Source: a bacterium 336/3
GTDB taxonomy: Bacteria > Bacteroidota > Bacteroidia > Cytophagales > Thermonemataceae
Direction: 5' to 3'
Assembly: GCA_001281695.1 (NCBI GenBank)
Contig: LJIE01000001.1
Location: 2,556,586-2,620,585 of the forward strand
Length of the DNA: 64,000 nucleotides
Under the pieces are notes generated by a model. That model ran no database searches and was not told the origin of the DNA. It saw nothing but the letters and a program-made list of their open reading frames with translations. This document shows, piece by piece, positions 18,182-26,198 of this stretch. Position 1 is the stretch's first letter. Each line of letters starts with the position of its first letter. Both the position numbers and the translations under genes were made by a program.

Positions 18182-18889
18182 TTAATGAATATCTTTTTCA
18201 TTTACCCACTCATCCCAAGTATTACCCCAACCTACATATCTAATTTTGCACTTTCCTTTTCCATTATTTTCTAAAATAATGACCTCGTAATCATTATATT
18301 TTCCTTTTCCACCCTCTTCATATTTGGCTTTTTCAATTTTCTTAGATGATTGATTGGAGTATTTTACTTTTACTTTATCAAGATCTTTTAACTCTTCTTT
18401 TTCTTCATTTTGCTTATTTTCTTTTGCTGTACTACTCCACAAAAAACTATCATCTTGGTTTATCAAAGCTGGATTTTTATCAATTTTCTTGATATGGGAG
18501 ATTATTGCAAAAGCAAAATCGTTGCTGGTATCCAAATCAAGGATTTCCTCAGCTTTTTCAAGTACTTTTGTTTTAAACGTTGTCTCTTTATTTTGTTTCC
18601 AACCTAAGAAATGTGCCTTTGAGAGCATTTTGAGTGTATCTAGATTCTCAGGATTAAGGGTATACGCATGCTCCAAAGCCTTCAAAGCGTCATCTATATT
18701 GTTAAACTTCAAGAATCCCTCTCCTCTTTGTTGATGCTTTTTGATTTCTGCTTCTAAGGTTTCAATACTTACACCTAACTCTTGAGCTATGGCATGAAGG
18801 TCTTTGTGGCTCAATTTAGAGGTTTTATTCTCCTCTTGTATTTCTAGGACTTTTTTTACAAAATCATCTATATTATTTTCTTCATTCAT
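18182..18889 (-). CDS. TPR-like protein with one chromo-barrel/Tudor-knot domain
   Basis: A 235-aa paralogue of the following gene. It shares the N-terminal FVKKVLEI, SHKDLHAIAQELGVSIETLEAEI, QRGEGFLKFNNIDDALKALEHAYTLNPENLDTLKML blocks almost position for position, including a variable segment to residue 150. It then has a single barrel at about residues 170-235, ending CKIRYVGWGNTWDEWV, with no membrane helix. It is probably cytoplasmic. The pair looks like a duplication in which one copy kept the soluble form and the other gained a membrane segment and a second barrel, or the reverse. Function unknown. Confidence 0.72.
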   Translation of the reverse strand: MNEENNIDDFVKKVLEIQEENKTSKLSHKDLHAIAQELGVSIETLEAEIKKHQQRGEGFLKFNNIDDALKALEHAYTLNPENLDTLKMLSKAHFLGWKQNKETTFKTKVLEKAEEILDLDTSNDFAFAIISHIKKIDKNPALINQDDSFLWSSTAKENKQNEEKEELKDLDKVKVKYSNQSSKKIEKAKYEEGGKGKYNDYEVIILENNGKGKCKIRYVGWGNTWDEWVNEKDIH

Positions 18890-18961
18890 AACAGTATGAT
18901 TATGTTGAAAATATATAAATAAAATAGTTCTAATCTAAAAGAATAAAATTATTTATTTTTC

Positions 18962-19006
18962 AAAAAAAGAACTGTAAGTTTCAAATAATCTTACAGTTCT
19001 TTTTTT
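18962..19006 (-). terminator. Intrinsic terminator of the glycine-rich protein gene
   Basis: A 17-bp perfect stem: AAAAAAAGAACTGTAAG (18962-18978) against CTTACAGTTCTTTTTTT (18990-19006), palindromic enough to work in both directions. It lies just beyond the minus-strand stop at 19014. Confidence 0.85.
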
Positions 19007-19013
19007 ATCTATC

Positions 19014-20897
19014 TTATAATTTCATTACCTTTTTAATCAAAGTGCTTTCTTTACTCATTATCAATATGATATATGTACCTTTTGGATATTTATCTAAGTT
19101 AATATTTTGTTTTTGACTTGGGTTTTTAATTTCTAAAAGTTGCCTTCCCCATAAATCTTGAACAATAATTGCTTCAGTATTTTCATTATTTTGTATCCAA
19201 AATTCTTTTTCAAAGGGGTTAGGATAAGTTATAAAATCATTATTAAATGAAGAATTTTGATTGTTTAAGGAAATTATTTTTGAATAATCTACCCTACCGT
19301 CTATAAAATAAATTTTTAGCCTATAATAGGTTGTATTTTTAGTAAAATGATTATCTGTTGTCTGATAATGTCTTTGATTTTGAGATGGTATTTTTTCTAT
19401 AGTTTGGAAATTTAAAATATTTCCCACTGATTTTTCTAATTCAAATTTAGCAACCTCATCTCTTTCAATAGCCCATAGTACATTGATTTGATTATCATCT
19501 TGTTTCTGAGCATAAAAATAAATTAATCTTACAGGTAAAGGTGTATTAGCATCATCAAATATACCACTATTATTAGGTCCACCTCCACTGGGAGCTTGGG
19601 AGTTGCAAGGGCTTGAATTATTATTACAACCACCAGAACCAAAATTTGTAGTAGTAGTTGTATTGGAAGTTGGTTCATTGATAGAATAAAAAATAGCACC
19701 TTGGCCACCTCCGCCTCCTCCACCGTGGGTTCCAGCATTTACATTAGCACCGTTTCCACCATTAGAAGCCACTATAATAGGACAACTACTTATGATATTC
19801 CAAGATATCACTTGCAATATAATACTTCCACCTGCTCCACCACCTCCTCCACCGTCGTTTCCTGCTAAACTTGAAGCAGCACCATTCGCTGAAATATTTA
19901 TGCCACCACAAGTTCCTGTTGTACGAAGCTCATTTGCTCTAACAAGTATAATTCCACCACCATTTCCACCATTAGTCCCACCAGAGTTATTTTGTTGGCC
20001 ACCACCACCTCCTCCTCCCATAAATACTCTGTTTGCACTAATAGAACCTGCAAGGGCAATACCTCCAAGACCTCCTGCTGTTGGGCTACATCCAACAGCA
20101 GAGCTATTCCAACCTACTCCTCCTTCTCCACCTAACGAGAAATTTCCACCACCTCCACCTCCAGCATTGATTTCATTTCCACCTCCACCTCCATTCAAGA
20201 TTTTTCCTCTTGCATTGGTATATGTAGCAGATGTTACTCTATAAATACCTTCTCCTTTGAAACCTAAATTTGTTGATGAGGATGCAAAAACATTAGGTTT
20301 ACAAGTAGTTGTTCCATCATAAAAATTGTTACTTCTATTTCCACCCCTAAAACCCCTATTGTCTACATTGAGATTGTGTTGAAGAGTGAGTGTCCCATTA
20401 ACATTAAAAGCTAAAACACCACCAATATTACCATCCCAAGCTCTAGCAGTTAAGTTATCAGTTGTTGTAAAATTTGGTGAACCTAAAGTTGGATAAGTAA
20501 TGATCTGCAAAGTACTATTAGCACCTGTGTTGTAGGTATTAGATAAAACAGAAGTTAGTGTAATAGAAATAACTCTTCCTCCACCATCTCTCGTAACTGC
20601 CGAAATCTGTGCTACTTCATACAAACCTGCTGATTCAATATTTGCTAAATTTCCAAAATTAACATCATCATTGGTATTTGTACCTATTACATTATCCTGC
20701 ATTTGCATGATAATAATATTACTACCATTGGTAAAGGTCCCTGTTGTTGGAACTTCTGACTGTTCAATTGCAGAAATAGTGAGTGTTGTTCCTATATAAG
20801 TTGTAACACGAGCATAACCATTGATGGTTGTTTGACCAAAAATAGTTAAATAAGACAACAAAAATATTGCTGAAAATAAGATTACACGTAGAGCCAT
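19014..20897 (-). CDS. Glycine-rich secreted protein with T9SS type A sorting domain
   Basis: A 627-aa exported protein: signal peptide MALRVILFSAIFLLSYLTIFGQ, an N-terminal beta region (GYARVTTYIGTTLTI), a central stretch (about 200-440) extremely rich in Gly, Asn and Ser (GGGGGGG tracts with GNGANVNAGTHGGGGG), then PLPVRLIYFYAQKQDDNQINVLWAIE and a C-terminal type A sorting signal (TYPNPFEKEFWIQ, LWGRQLLEI, KGTYIILIMSK, KKVMKL). The T9SS should move it across the outer membrane and remove the C-terminal domain. The glycine-rich part probably forms beta-helix or structural turns, as in some adhesins or matrix proteins. It is transcribed alone. Confidence 0.88.
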   Translation of the reverse strand: MALRVILFSAIFLLSYLTIFGQTTINGYARVTTYIGTTLTISAIEQSEVPTTGTFTNGSNIIIMQMQDNVIGTNTNDDVNFGNLANIESAGLYEVAQISAVTRDGGGRVISITLTSVLSNTYNTGANSTLQIITYPTLGSPNFTTTDNLTARAWDGNIGGVLAFNVNGTLTLQHNLNVDNRGFRGGNRSNNFYDGTTTCKPNVFASSSTNLGFKGEGIYRVTSATYTNARGKILNGGGGGNEINAGGGGGGNFSLGGEGGVGWNSSAVGCSPTAGGLGGIALAGSISANRVFMGGGGGGGQQNNSGGTNGGNGGGIILVRANELRTTGTCGGINISANGAASSLAGNDGGGGGGAGGSIILQVISWNIISSCPIIVASNGGNGANVNAGTHGGGGGGGQGAIFYSINEPTSNTTTTTNFGSGGCNNNSSPCNSQAPSGGGPNNSGIFDDANTPLPVRLIYFYAQKQDDNQINVLWAIERDEVAKFELEKSVGNILNFQTIEKIPSQNQRHYQTTDNHFTKNTTYYRLKIYFIDGRVDYSKIISLNNQNSSFNNDFITYPNPFEKEFWIQNNENTEAIIVQDLWGRQLLEIKNPSQKQNINLDKYPKGTYIILIMSKESTLIKKVMKL

Positions 20898-21047
20898 TAA
20901 ATTTTAGGTAATTAAGTTTTTTATTTTAAGATTTATATATATTTGAACAAAAAAGTAACTGAATTTTTCATTCTTTCTCGTTGAAATACCTGTTTTTCTC
21001 GGTAAAATAAAAATCTTCCTAAAATTTGCAGTCTTTATAAATTTCTT

Positions 21048-22310
21048 TTATTTGAGTACAGAAGCTAACGCTTGTTCTAACTGTTCGCCTCGCAAGTTTT
21101 TTGCAATAATTTTTCCGTCTTTATCCAAAAGGAAATTCATAGGAATACCTTCTACTCGATACAAGGGAACCACATCAGATATCCAGCCTTTCAAGTCTGA
21201 GACCTGTGTCCAAGTAAGTTTATCTCTTTGGATAGCTTTCAACCATGCATCTTTTTCTTCATCCAAAGAAACTCCCAATATATCAAAACCTTTTGATTTA
21301 TATGTATTATAGGCTCTTACAACATTTGGGTTTTCTCTTCGGCAAGGTCCACACCATGCAGCCCAAAAGTCTATCAATAAGACTTTTCCACGCAAAGAGG
21401 CAAGGCTTACGGGCTTTCCTTCAGGAGTATTGAGTGTAAAATCAGGTGCTGTGTTGCCAATATTCAAACCTACTACACTACCCCCACTATTTTCAGATGT
21501 GTTTGCAGATTTATTATCTTTTCGATTTTTATCAAGGTCGTCATTTTTCACACGACTCATAAATTCTACAAAGTGCTTTGCGGGTGTCGAATTAGGCATT
21601 TGTTGGGCTACTTTATCAGCAAAATCTTTCAAAAAGAGATAATCACGTTGTACATCAAGTTGCTCAGCAAGTAAAATAGAGCCCACAGAAGGCATATTTT
21701 CCTCAATAGTCTTATAAATAGTTTGATTCAGAGCCTTTAAAAATATTGTTACTTTTTGAGTGTAGAGTGTTTCAAGAGAATCTAATTTTTGTTTATCATT
21801 TGGTTTTTGAGAAATTTCAAATGCTTCTCTGGCATTATGAATCTGCCCTTCAAGATTTGCAATTTCTTGGTTATTTTTCAGTTCAGAGTTATATTTATCC
21901 AAAAAGTCCAAGAACATGTGATTGAGTTTTACATCTGTAGGGTTTCCTCCTTCCAACTGATAAGGCTTTTTAGAGATGTCAAGGGTAATATCTTTGACTG
22001 TAAGTGTGCCTTCTCCAGCTACTACATAAATATTAAAATCAGCATTATTTGCAAAAGTTATTCTGTAAATATCAGGTTCTTGCCCTTTTAATTGGAAGCT
22101 AAATTTGCCATCCTTTACTTCTGCACTATCTATTTTAGTCATTGGGTCTAAAAAGTACAAATTATGCTTTCCTGCTATTCCCAAATATACTTTTCCTTTG
22201 ATAGTTGTATCTTTTAAGATACCCACAATACTGGATTCTTTTTTTGTTGTACAACCAAATATTGATAAAATGAAACCTAAAGTAATGAGGAAACTTAGAT
22301 TCTTTTTCAT
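21048..22310 (-). CDS. TlpA-like thiol-disulfide oxidoreductase lipoprotein
   Basis: A 420-aa predicted lipoprotein (lipobox FGC, Cys20). About residues 25-130 form a DUF4369-like beta domain (GKVYLGIAGKHNLYFL, DGKFSFQLKGQEPDIYRI), followed by a helical linker. Residues 280-420 are a thioredoxin fold: NIGNTAPDFTLNTPEGKPVSLASLRGKVLLIDFWAAWCGPC with the redox pair C320-G-P-C323, and GIPMNFLLDKDGKIIAKNL with the cis-Pro loop. Such proteins reduce or oxidise substrates in the periplasm, often for cytochrome maturation or secreted protein folding. It stands alone upstream of pcm on the same strand. Confidence 0.92.
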   Translation of the reverse strand: MKKNLSFLITLGFILSIFGCTTKKESSIVGILKDTTIKGKVYLGIAGKHNLYFLDPMTKIDSAEVKDGKFSFQLKGQEPDIYRITFANNADFNIYVVAGEGTLTVKDITLDISKKPYQLEGGNPTDVKLNHMFLDFLDKYNSELKNNQEIANLEGQIHNAREAFEISQKPNDKQKLDSLETLYTQKVTIFLKALNQTIYKTIEENMPSVGSILLAEQLDVQRDYLFLKDFADKVAQQMPNSTPAKHFVEFMSRVKNDDLDKNRKDNKSANTSENSGGSVVGLNIGNTAPDFTLNTPEGKPVSLASLRGKVLLIDFWAAWCGPCRRENPNVVRAYNTYKSKGFDILGVSLDEEKDAWLKAIQRDKLTWTQVSDLKGWISDVVPLYRVEGIPMNFLLDKDGKIIAKNLRGEQLEQALASVLK

Positions 22311-22363
22311 ATACTAACAAATTGATTTTGAGTTTTTAATATAATTTTAATCTTAATTTTTTC

Positions 22364-23023
22364 TTAATTTTTCCAACCATTTTTGCCCAAAAGTGGAACA
22401 AAGCTAAAATTATCAAATTCTTCTTGTGTGAAATGCTTTTCTTCTTTTCGAGTAATACGCATCATTTTCTGAGTATCGTTGTTACCAACAGGAATTACCA
22501 GCTTTCCACCTATTTTTAGTTGAAATAAAAGTGATTCGGGTACTGCAGGAGCTCCTGCAGTTACCAAAATACCATCATAAGGGGCAAATTGTTTGAGTCC
22601 TTGTGAGCCATCTCCCAAAAAACATTGAATTTTTCTATCATAACGCAAAATATCTATCATGCGTTTGGCTTTTCGGTGTAATATTTCGTTGTACTCTATG
22701 GTATAGACTTTTGCACCCATTTCAGCAAGGACACAAGCCTGATAAGCAGAGCCTGTACCTATTTCTAAAACAGATTGATAAGATTGTATTTCTAATAATT
22801 CAGTCTGAAAAGCAACTGTGTAAGGCTGTGAAATAGTTTGCCCTTCATCAATAGGAAAAGCCTTATCCTGATAAGCATGTTGTAGAAATACAGAATCTAA
22901 AAACCAATGACGAGGCACTGCCTGAATCGCCTTCAGCACACTTTCGTCTTGAATTCCTTTTTTACGTATCTCTTCTATGAGTTTTTTGCGTAAACCTTTA
23001 TGTTGGAAATTATCTTCTAACAC
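22364..23023 (-). CDS. pcm: Protein-L-isoaspartate O-methyltransferase
   Basis: A 219-aa SAM-dependent methyltransferase that repairs L-isoaspartyl residues in aged proteins. The motifs are HKGLRKKLIEEIRKKGI, VPRHWFLD, AYQDKAFPIDEGQTISQPYTVAFQTELL, VLEIGTGSAYQACVLAEMGA (SAM site), IQCFLGDGSQG and VTAGAPAVPE. I prefer the GTG start at 23023 (MLEDNFQHKGL), which lines up with the usual family N-terminus, over a TTG at 23062. It is divergent from ribE with about 75 bases between them. Confidence 0.93.
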   Translation of the reverse strand: MLEDNFQHKGLRKKLIEEIRKKGIQDESVLKAIQAVPRHWFLDSVFLQHAYQDKAFPIDEGQTISQPYTVAFQTELLEIQSYQSVLEIGTGSAYQACVLAEMGAKVYTIEYNEILHRKAKRMIDILRYDRKIQCFLGDGSQGLKQFAPYDGILVTAGAPAVPESLLFQLKIGGKLVIPVGNNDTQKMMRITRKEEKHFTQEEFDNFSFVPLLGKNGWKN

Positions 23024-23100
23024 AATAATCTCTATTTTTTGTTTATTTTTGCAAAATAACAAAAAATTACAATCAAAACCTTTAACCTTCCAAAATCTTT

Positions 23101-23697
23101 ATGTTTACAGGCATTGTAGAACAGATAGGAACTATCAAAAATATCGAAAATCAAGCATCTAATGTTGTTTTTACCATAGAAAGTTCATTAGCTCCTGAAC
23201 TAAAAATAGACCAAAGTCTATCGCATAATGGTGTATGTTTAACTATAACCTATTCTGATAAAAACTCTATTCATCAGGTAACAGCCATTCAAGAAACTCT
23301 CCGAAAAACAAATTTATCAGATTGGAAAATTGGAGATAAAGTCAATTTGGAAAGAGCCATGCAAATGAATGCTCGTTTGGATGGGCATATTGTACAGGGG
23401 CATGTAGATGAGATTGGTACTTGTGTGAGTATCAAAGATGAAAATGGAAGCTGGATTTTTACATTTGAGTACAATTCTGATTCTAAAAATATCACCATCG
23501 AAAAAGGTTCTGTTGCTATCAATGGAACAAGTTTAACGGTTGTCAATTCTCAAAAAAATAGTTTTTCTGTGGCAATTATTCCTTATACATACGAACACAC
23601 AAATTTTCATCAGTTGCAAGTAGGCTCAAGAGTAAATTTGGAATTTGATATGATTGGGAAATATCTTCAAAAGCTTTCTGAAGTATATAGAGGTTGA
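23101..23697 (+). CDS. ribE: Riboflavin synthase, alpha subunit
   Basis: A 198-aa enzyme that converts two 6,7-dimethyl-8-ribityllumazines to riboflavin and the pyrimidinedione. Two lumazine-binding repeats are visible: the first from MFTGIVEQIGTI with SHNGVCLTI, the second from LDGHIVQGHVDEIGTC with INGTSLTVV. The C-terminal helix is ANLEFDMIGKYLQKL-like (VNLEFDMIGKYLQ). It is divergent from pcm and convergent with the cob operon; no other rib gene is next to it, and no FMN riboswitch was seen upstream. Confidence 0.97.
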   Translation: MFTGIVEQIGTIKNIENQASNVVFTIESSLAPELKIDQSLSHNGVCLTITYSDKNSIHQVTAIQETLRKTNLSDWKIGDKVNLERAMQMNARLDGHIVQGHVDEIGTCVSIKDENGSWIFTFEYNSDSKNITIEKGSVAINGTSLTVVNSQKNSFSVAIIPYTYEHTNFHQLQVGSRVNLEFDMIGKYLQKLSEVYRG

Positions 23698-23773
23698 TTT
23701 TTTAGAAAAAAGAACATAGAGAAAAGAAGAAAGATTTTTTCACTGTCTTTTCTATTTTTTTCATACCCTTGCA

Positions 23774-24334
23774 TCAGTAAATCTTCTGAATAGAATCTCT
23801 GTTTTTCTCTTTTCCTAATTTGAGTTTGAATACTTCTCCAAAATGAACAGGCATTTTGAAAATATTTTGGAGAGGTATTTCAAGTACATATGCCCATATA
23901 CAACGTATTACTCCTCCATGTGTTACCAGAAGTACATTTTCATGCTGTTTATTACGCAAATCATCTAAAAAAAGGATTGTTCTTTTATGCAATTGTAGAA
24001 GATTTTCGCCATTTGGAGCAGAAATATTTACAAAATCGTTCATCCAAGTGTTTAATTCTTCTCCATTGATTTCATCCCAAGTCTTCATTTCCCAATCACC
24101 AAAATGCATTTCCATTAAATTTTCGTCTAAAATTAAATTTGGGTGTAGGTATTCAGCCAGTTGCTTACATCTTGAAAGTGGGCTTGTATAAATGTATTCA
24201 ATGTTTTTAGGTAGTTTTAGCTTTAAATTTTTGGCTTCTTCCAAAAAAGTATCTGCCAAACCTATATCTGTTTGTCCATAACAAATGTTTTTAGGGACGT
24301 TTACTTGTGTATGCCTTACGATATAAACTTCCAT
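23774..24334 (-). CDS. cobC: Alpha-ribazole phosphatase (histidine phosphatase family)
   Basis: A 186-aa phosphoglycerate mutase-like phosphatase. The catalytic RHT is at residues 7-9 (MEVYIVRHTQVN), followed by CYGQTDIGL, SPLSRCKQLAEYL, MHFGDWEMKTWDEI and the second His in VLLVTHGGVIRCI. It removes the 5'-phosphate of alpha-ribazole-5'-phosphate (or of adenosylcobalamin phosphate) in the last step of cobalamin assembly. Its start overlaps the cobS end by 19 bases, which supports a role in the cob operon over a general phosphatase. Confidence 0.92.
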   Translation of the reverse strand: MEVYIVRHTQVNVPKNICYGQTDIGLADTFLEEAKNLKLKLPKNIEYIYTSPLSRCKQLAEYLHPNLILDENLMEMHFGDWEMKTWDEINGEELNTWMNDFVNISAPNGENLLQLHKRTILFLDDLRNKQHENVLLVTHGGVIRCIWAYVLEIPLQNIFKMPVHFGEVFKLKLGKEKNRDSIQKIY

Positions 24335-25095
24335 ATTCCCAATACTGTTAAGTAAAACACCATTTCACTGATTTGTTGGGTAGTTCCTAGACAATCGCCT
24401 GTGTAACCTCCAATATGCTTTTTAAAATAATAGCCCAAATACATTTTGGATAGATAAGTAGTTGGTAAAACTAATAAAATCCATAGATTTTGAAATATAG
24501 CAAGTGGTATAAGCATAAATAATGAGCTATATATCATTTCTAGCCCCGAGAGTTTCTGAGAAGCCAGTGGTTTCGATTTACTTTGATCTATATCTTGTAC
24601 ATATTCGTGGGTTTGCACCATTGTAGAGGCTATAAATCGACTGGTGATGTGAGCATTGAAAAGCGTAAACATCATCAACCACTTGTTATTCTTATCTAAC
24701 TCGTACAATACAGCGAATTTTAAGCCTAGAAGCAAGATAATTCCTATACCACCATAAGCTCCTATTCTACTATCTTTCATGATGGTTAGGATTTTTTCTT
24801 TTCCCCATCCACCTCCAAATCCATCACAGACATCTGTAAAACCATCTTCATGAAAAGCTCCAGTAGTCAGTACACTTGCTATCATAGATAAGATAATGCT
24901 AATAACAGGTGAAAACACATAAGATGCTCCCCAATACACCAAAACAGCTATTGCTCCTACTATCCAACCAATGAATGGGAAGTATTTTCGAGATTTTTGC
25001 ATGTTTTTGTCTGAATATTCTAATCCTTTTGGACATGGTATTCTTGTGAAAAACATCAATGCTGTCAAAAAATATGTTATTTCTCTACGAATCAT
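24316..25095 (-). CDS. cobS: Adenosylcobinamide-GDP ribazoletransferase
   Basis: A 259-aa polytopic membrane enzyme that joins adenosylcobinamide-GDP to alpha-ribazole(-phosphate). The family signatures are present: FFTRIPCPKGLEYSDKNMQKSRKYFPFIGWIVGA, GAFHEDGFTDVCDGFGGGWGKEKILTIMKDSRIGAYG, and GGYTGDCLGTTQQISE near the C-terminus. The Asp/His-rich segment binds Mg and the nucleotide substrate. It overlaps cobT by 4 bases (ATGA-type) and cobC by 19. Confidence 0.96.
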   Translation of the reverse strand: MIRREITYFLTALMFFTRIPCPKGLEYSDKNMQKSRKYFPFIGWIVGAIAVLVYWGASYVFSPVISIILSMIASVLTTGAFHEDGFTDVCDGFGGGWGKEKILTIMKDSRIGAYGGIGIILLLGLKFAVLYELDKNNKWLMMFTLFNAHITSRFIASTMVQTHEYVQDIDQSKSKPLASQKLSGLEMIYSSLFMLIPLAIFQNLWILLVLPTTYLSKMYLGYYFKKHIGGYTGDCLGTTQQISEMVFYLTVLGIWKFIS

Positions 25096-26114
25096 GATTC
25101 TTTTTGGCTCACGCCTGCACTTTCAAAACTTGCCATTTCATTTAAAAAATTCACTGCACTTTGTATAATAGGATATGCCACAGCACAGCCTGTTCCCTCT
25201 CCCAATCGCATTTGTAGATTTAGCAAAGGCTCTACTTCCATAAAGTCAAGCATATTTTTATGTCCGTATTCATCAGAAAGATGGCAGAATATAGCATTGT
25301 TTAAAATTTCTTGATTGATAGAATATGCCACCAAAAAAGCACTAGAAGCAATAAAACCATCTACCAAGATAATCATATTCTTTTTGAAGGCTGTAATCAT
25401 GGCACCACACATTTGGGCTATCTCAAAGCCTCCAAATGTTCGCAAAACATCCATAGGGTTTTCTATTTGATGTTTAGCTTTGGCTTCTTCCAAAATTGCT
25501 ATTTTATGATTGAATTGTTCATCATTGAGCCCTGTTCCTCTTCCTACACATTTTGAGATAGGCAAATCGCATAGTACACTCATCAGCATAGTCGCTGATG
25601 AAGTATTGGCTATGCCCATTTCTCCAAAACCAATGATATTTGAGCCTTCTTCATGTAATTTTTCTACAATTTCTTCACCTTTCAGAAAACACTCTTTAAG
25701 TTGGTTTTCTGTCATGGCTTGAGTGTGCAAAAAGCTTTGTGTTTGCTTGGCTATTTTAGCATTTATCAGACTTGGATGTGGTTCAAAATCAAAATTAACG
25801 CCTGCATCCACAATTTTCAAATCAATGTTATTTTGTTTTGAAAAAACATTGATGGCTGCCCCTCCTGCCAAAAAATTCATTACCATCTGATAAGTAACTT
25901 CTTGTGGATATGCACTTACACCCTCATGAGCAATTCCATGATCTGCTGCAAATATGACAATCGTTGGCTTTTGAAGGCTCGGGCTAAGAGTGTTTTGTAT
26001 TTTTCCTATTTGTAAGGCTATTTTTTCTAATTTACCTAATGCTCCTAAAGGTTTTGTTTTAAAATTTATTTTATGCTGGAGTTGTTCTTGTATATCCATT
26101 TTTAATATGTTCAT
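25092..26114 (-). CDS. cobT: Nicotinate-nucleotide-dimethylbenzimidazole phosphoribosyltransferase
   Basis: A 340-aa enzyme that makes alpha-ribazole-5'-phosphate from the lower-ligand base and nicotinate mononucleotide. Motifs: TKPLGALGKLEKIALQIGKIQ, VIFAADHGIAHEGVSAYPQEVTYQMVMNFLAGGAAINV, VDAGVNFDF, GFGEMGIANTSSATML, GRGTGLNDE and the catalytic Glu of EVEPLLNLQMRLGEGTGCA. The ATG at 26114 lies inside a perfect inverted repeat; an alternative ATG at 26099 gives MDIQEQLQHKI. It leads the cobT-cobS-cobC set. No cobU/cobP gene is present in the cluster. Confidence 0.96.
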   Translation of the reverse strand: MNILKMDIQEQLQHKINFKTKPLGALGKLEKIALQIGKIQNTLSPSLQKPTIVIFAADHGIAHEGVSAYPQEVTYQMVMNFLAGGAAINVFSKQNNIDLKIVDAGVNFDFEPHPSLINAKIAKQTQSFLHTQAMTENQLKECFLKGEEIVEKLHEEGSNIIGFGEMGIANTSSATMLMSVLCDLPISKCVGRGTGLNDEQFNHKIAILEEAKAKHQIENPMDVLRTFGGFEIAQMCGAMITAFKKNMIILVDGFIASSAFLVAYSINQEILNNAIFCHLSDEYGHKNMLDFMEVEPLLNLQMRLGEGTGCAVAYPIIQSAVNFLNEMASFESAGVSQKES

Positions 26115-26156
26115 GATAATTAGGCAAATCTAAAATATTTATCCTAATTATCATGA
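26111..26156 (-). promoter_or_regulatory. Perfect 14-bp inverted repeat over the cobT start codon
   Basis: TCATGATAATTAGG (26111-26124) and CCTAATTATCATGA (26143-26156), separated by 18 bases. In the cobT transcript they would fold into a 14-bp hairpin whose 3' arm contains the ATG at 26114. It could be an RNA hairpin that hides the start codon or a DNA operator. It lacks a T run, so it is not a standard terminator of the gene upstream. Confidence 0.6.
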
Positions 26157-26198
26157 TGCTTTGTATATCTATCTGTAACTACTTTTTCTCATTAAAAT

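Noticed and set aside
19792-20244. 150-aa plus-strand proline-rich ORF
   Set aside because: It is the antisense of the glycine codons (GGN) of the T9SS cargo; proline runs are expected there and no promoter or start context supports it.
23060-23062. TTG start for pcm
   Set aside because: It adds 13 residues with no homology; the GTG at 23023 aligns with the usual family N-terminus.
26115-26198. Possible cobalamin riboswitch before cobT
   Set aside because: The interval is only 84 bases and holds no B12 box or receptor core; only the inverted repeat is present.
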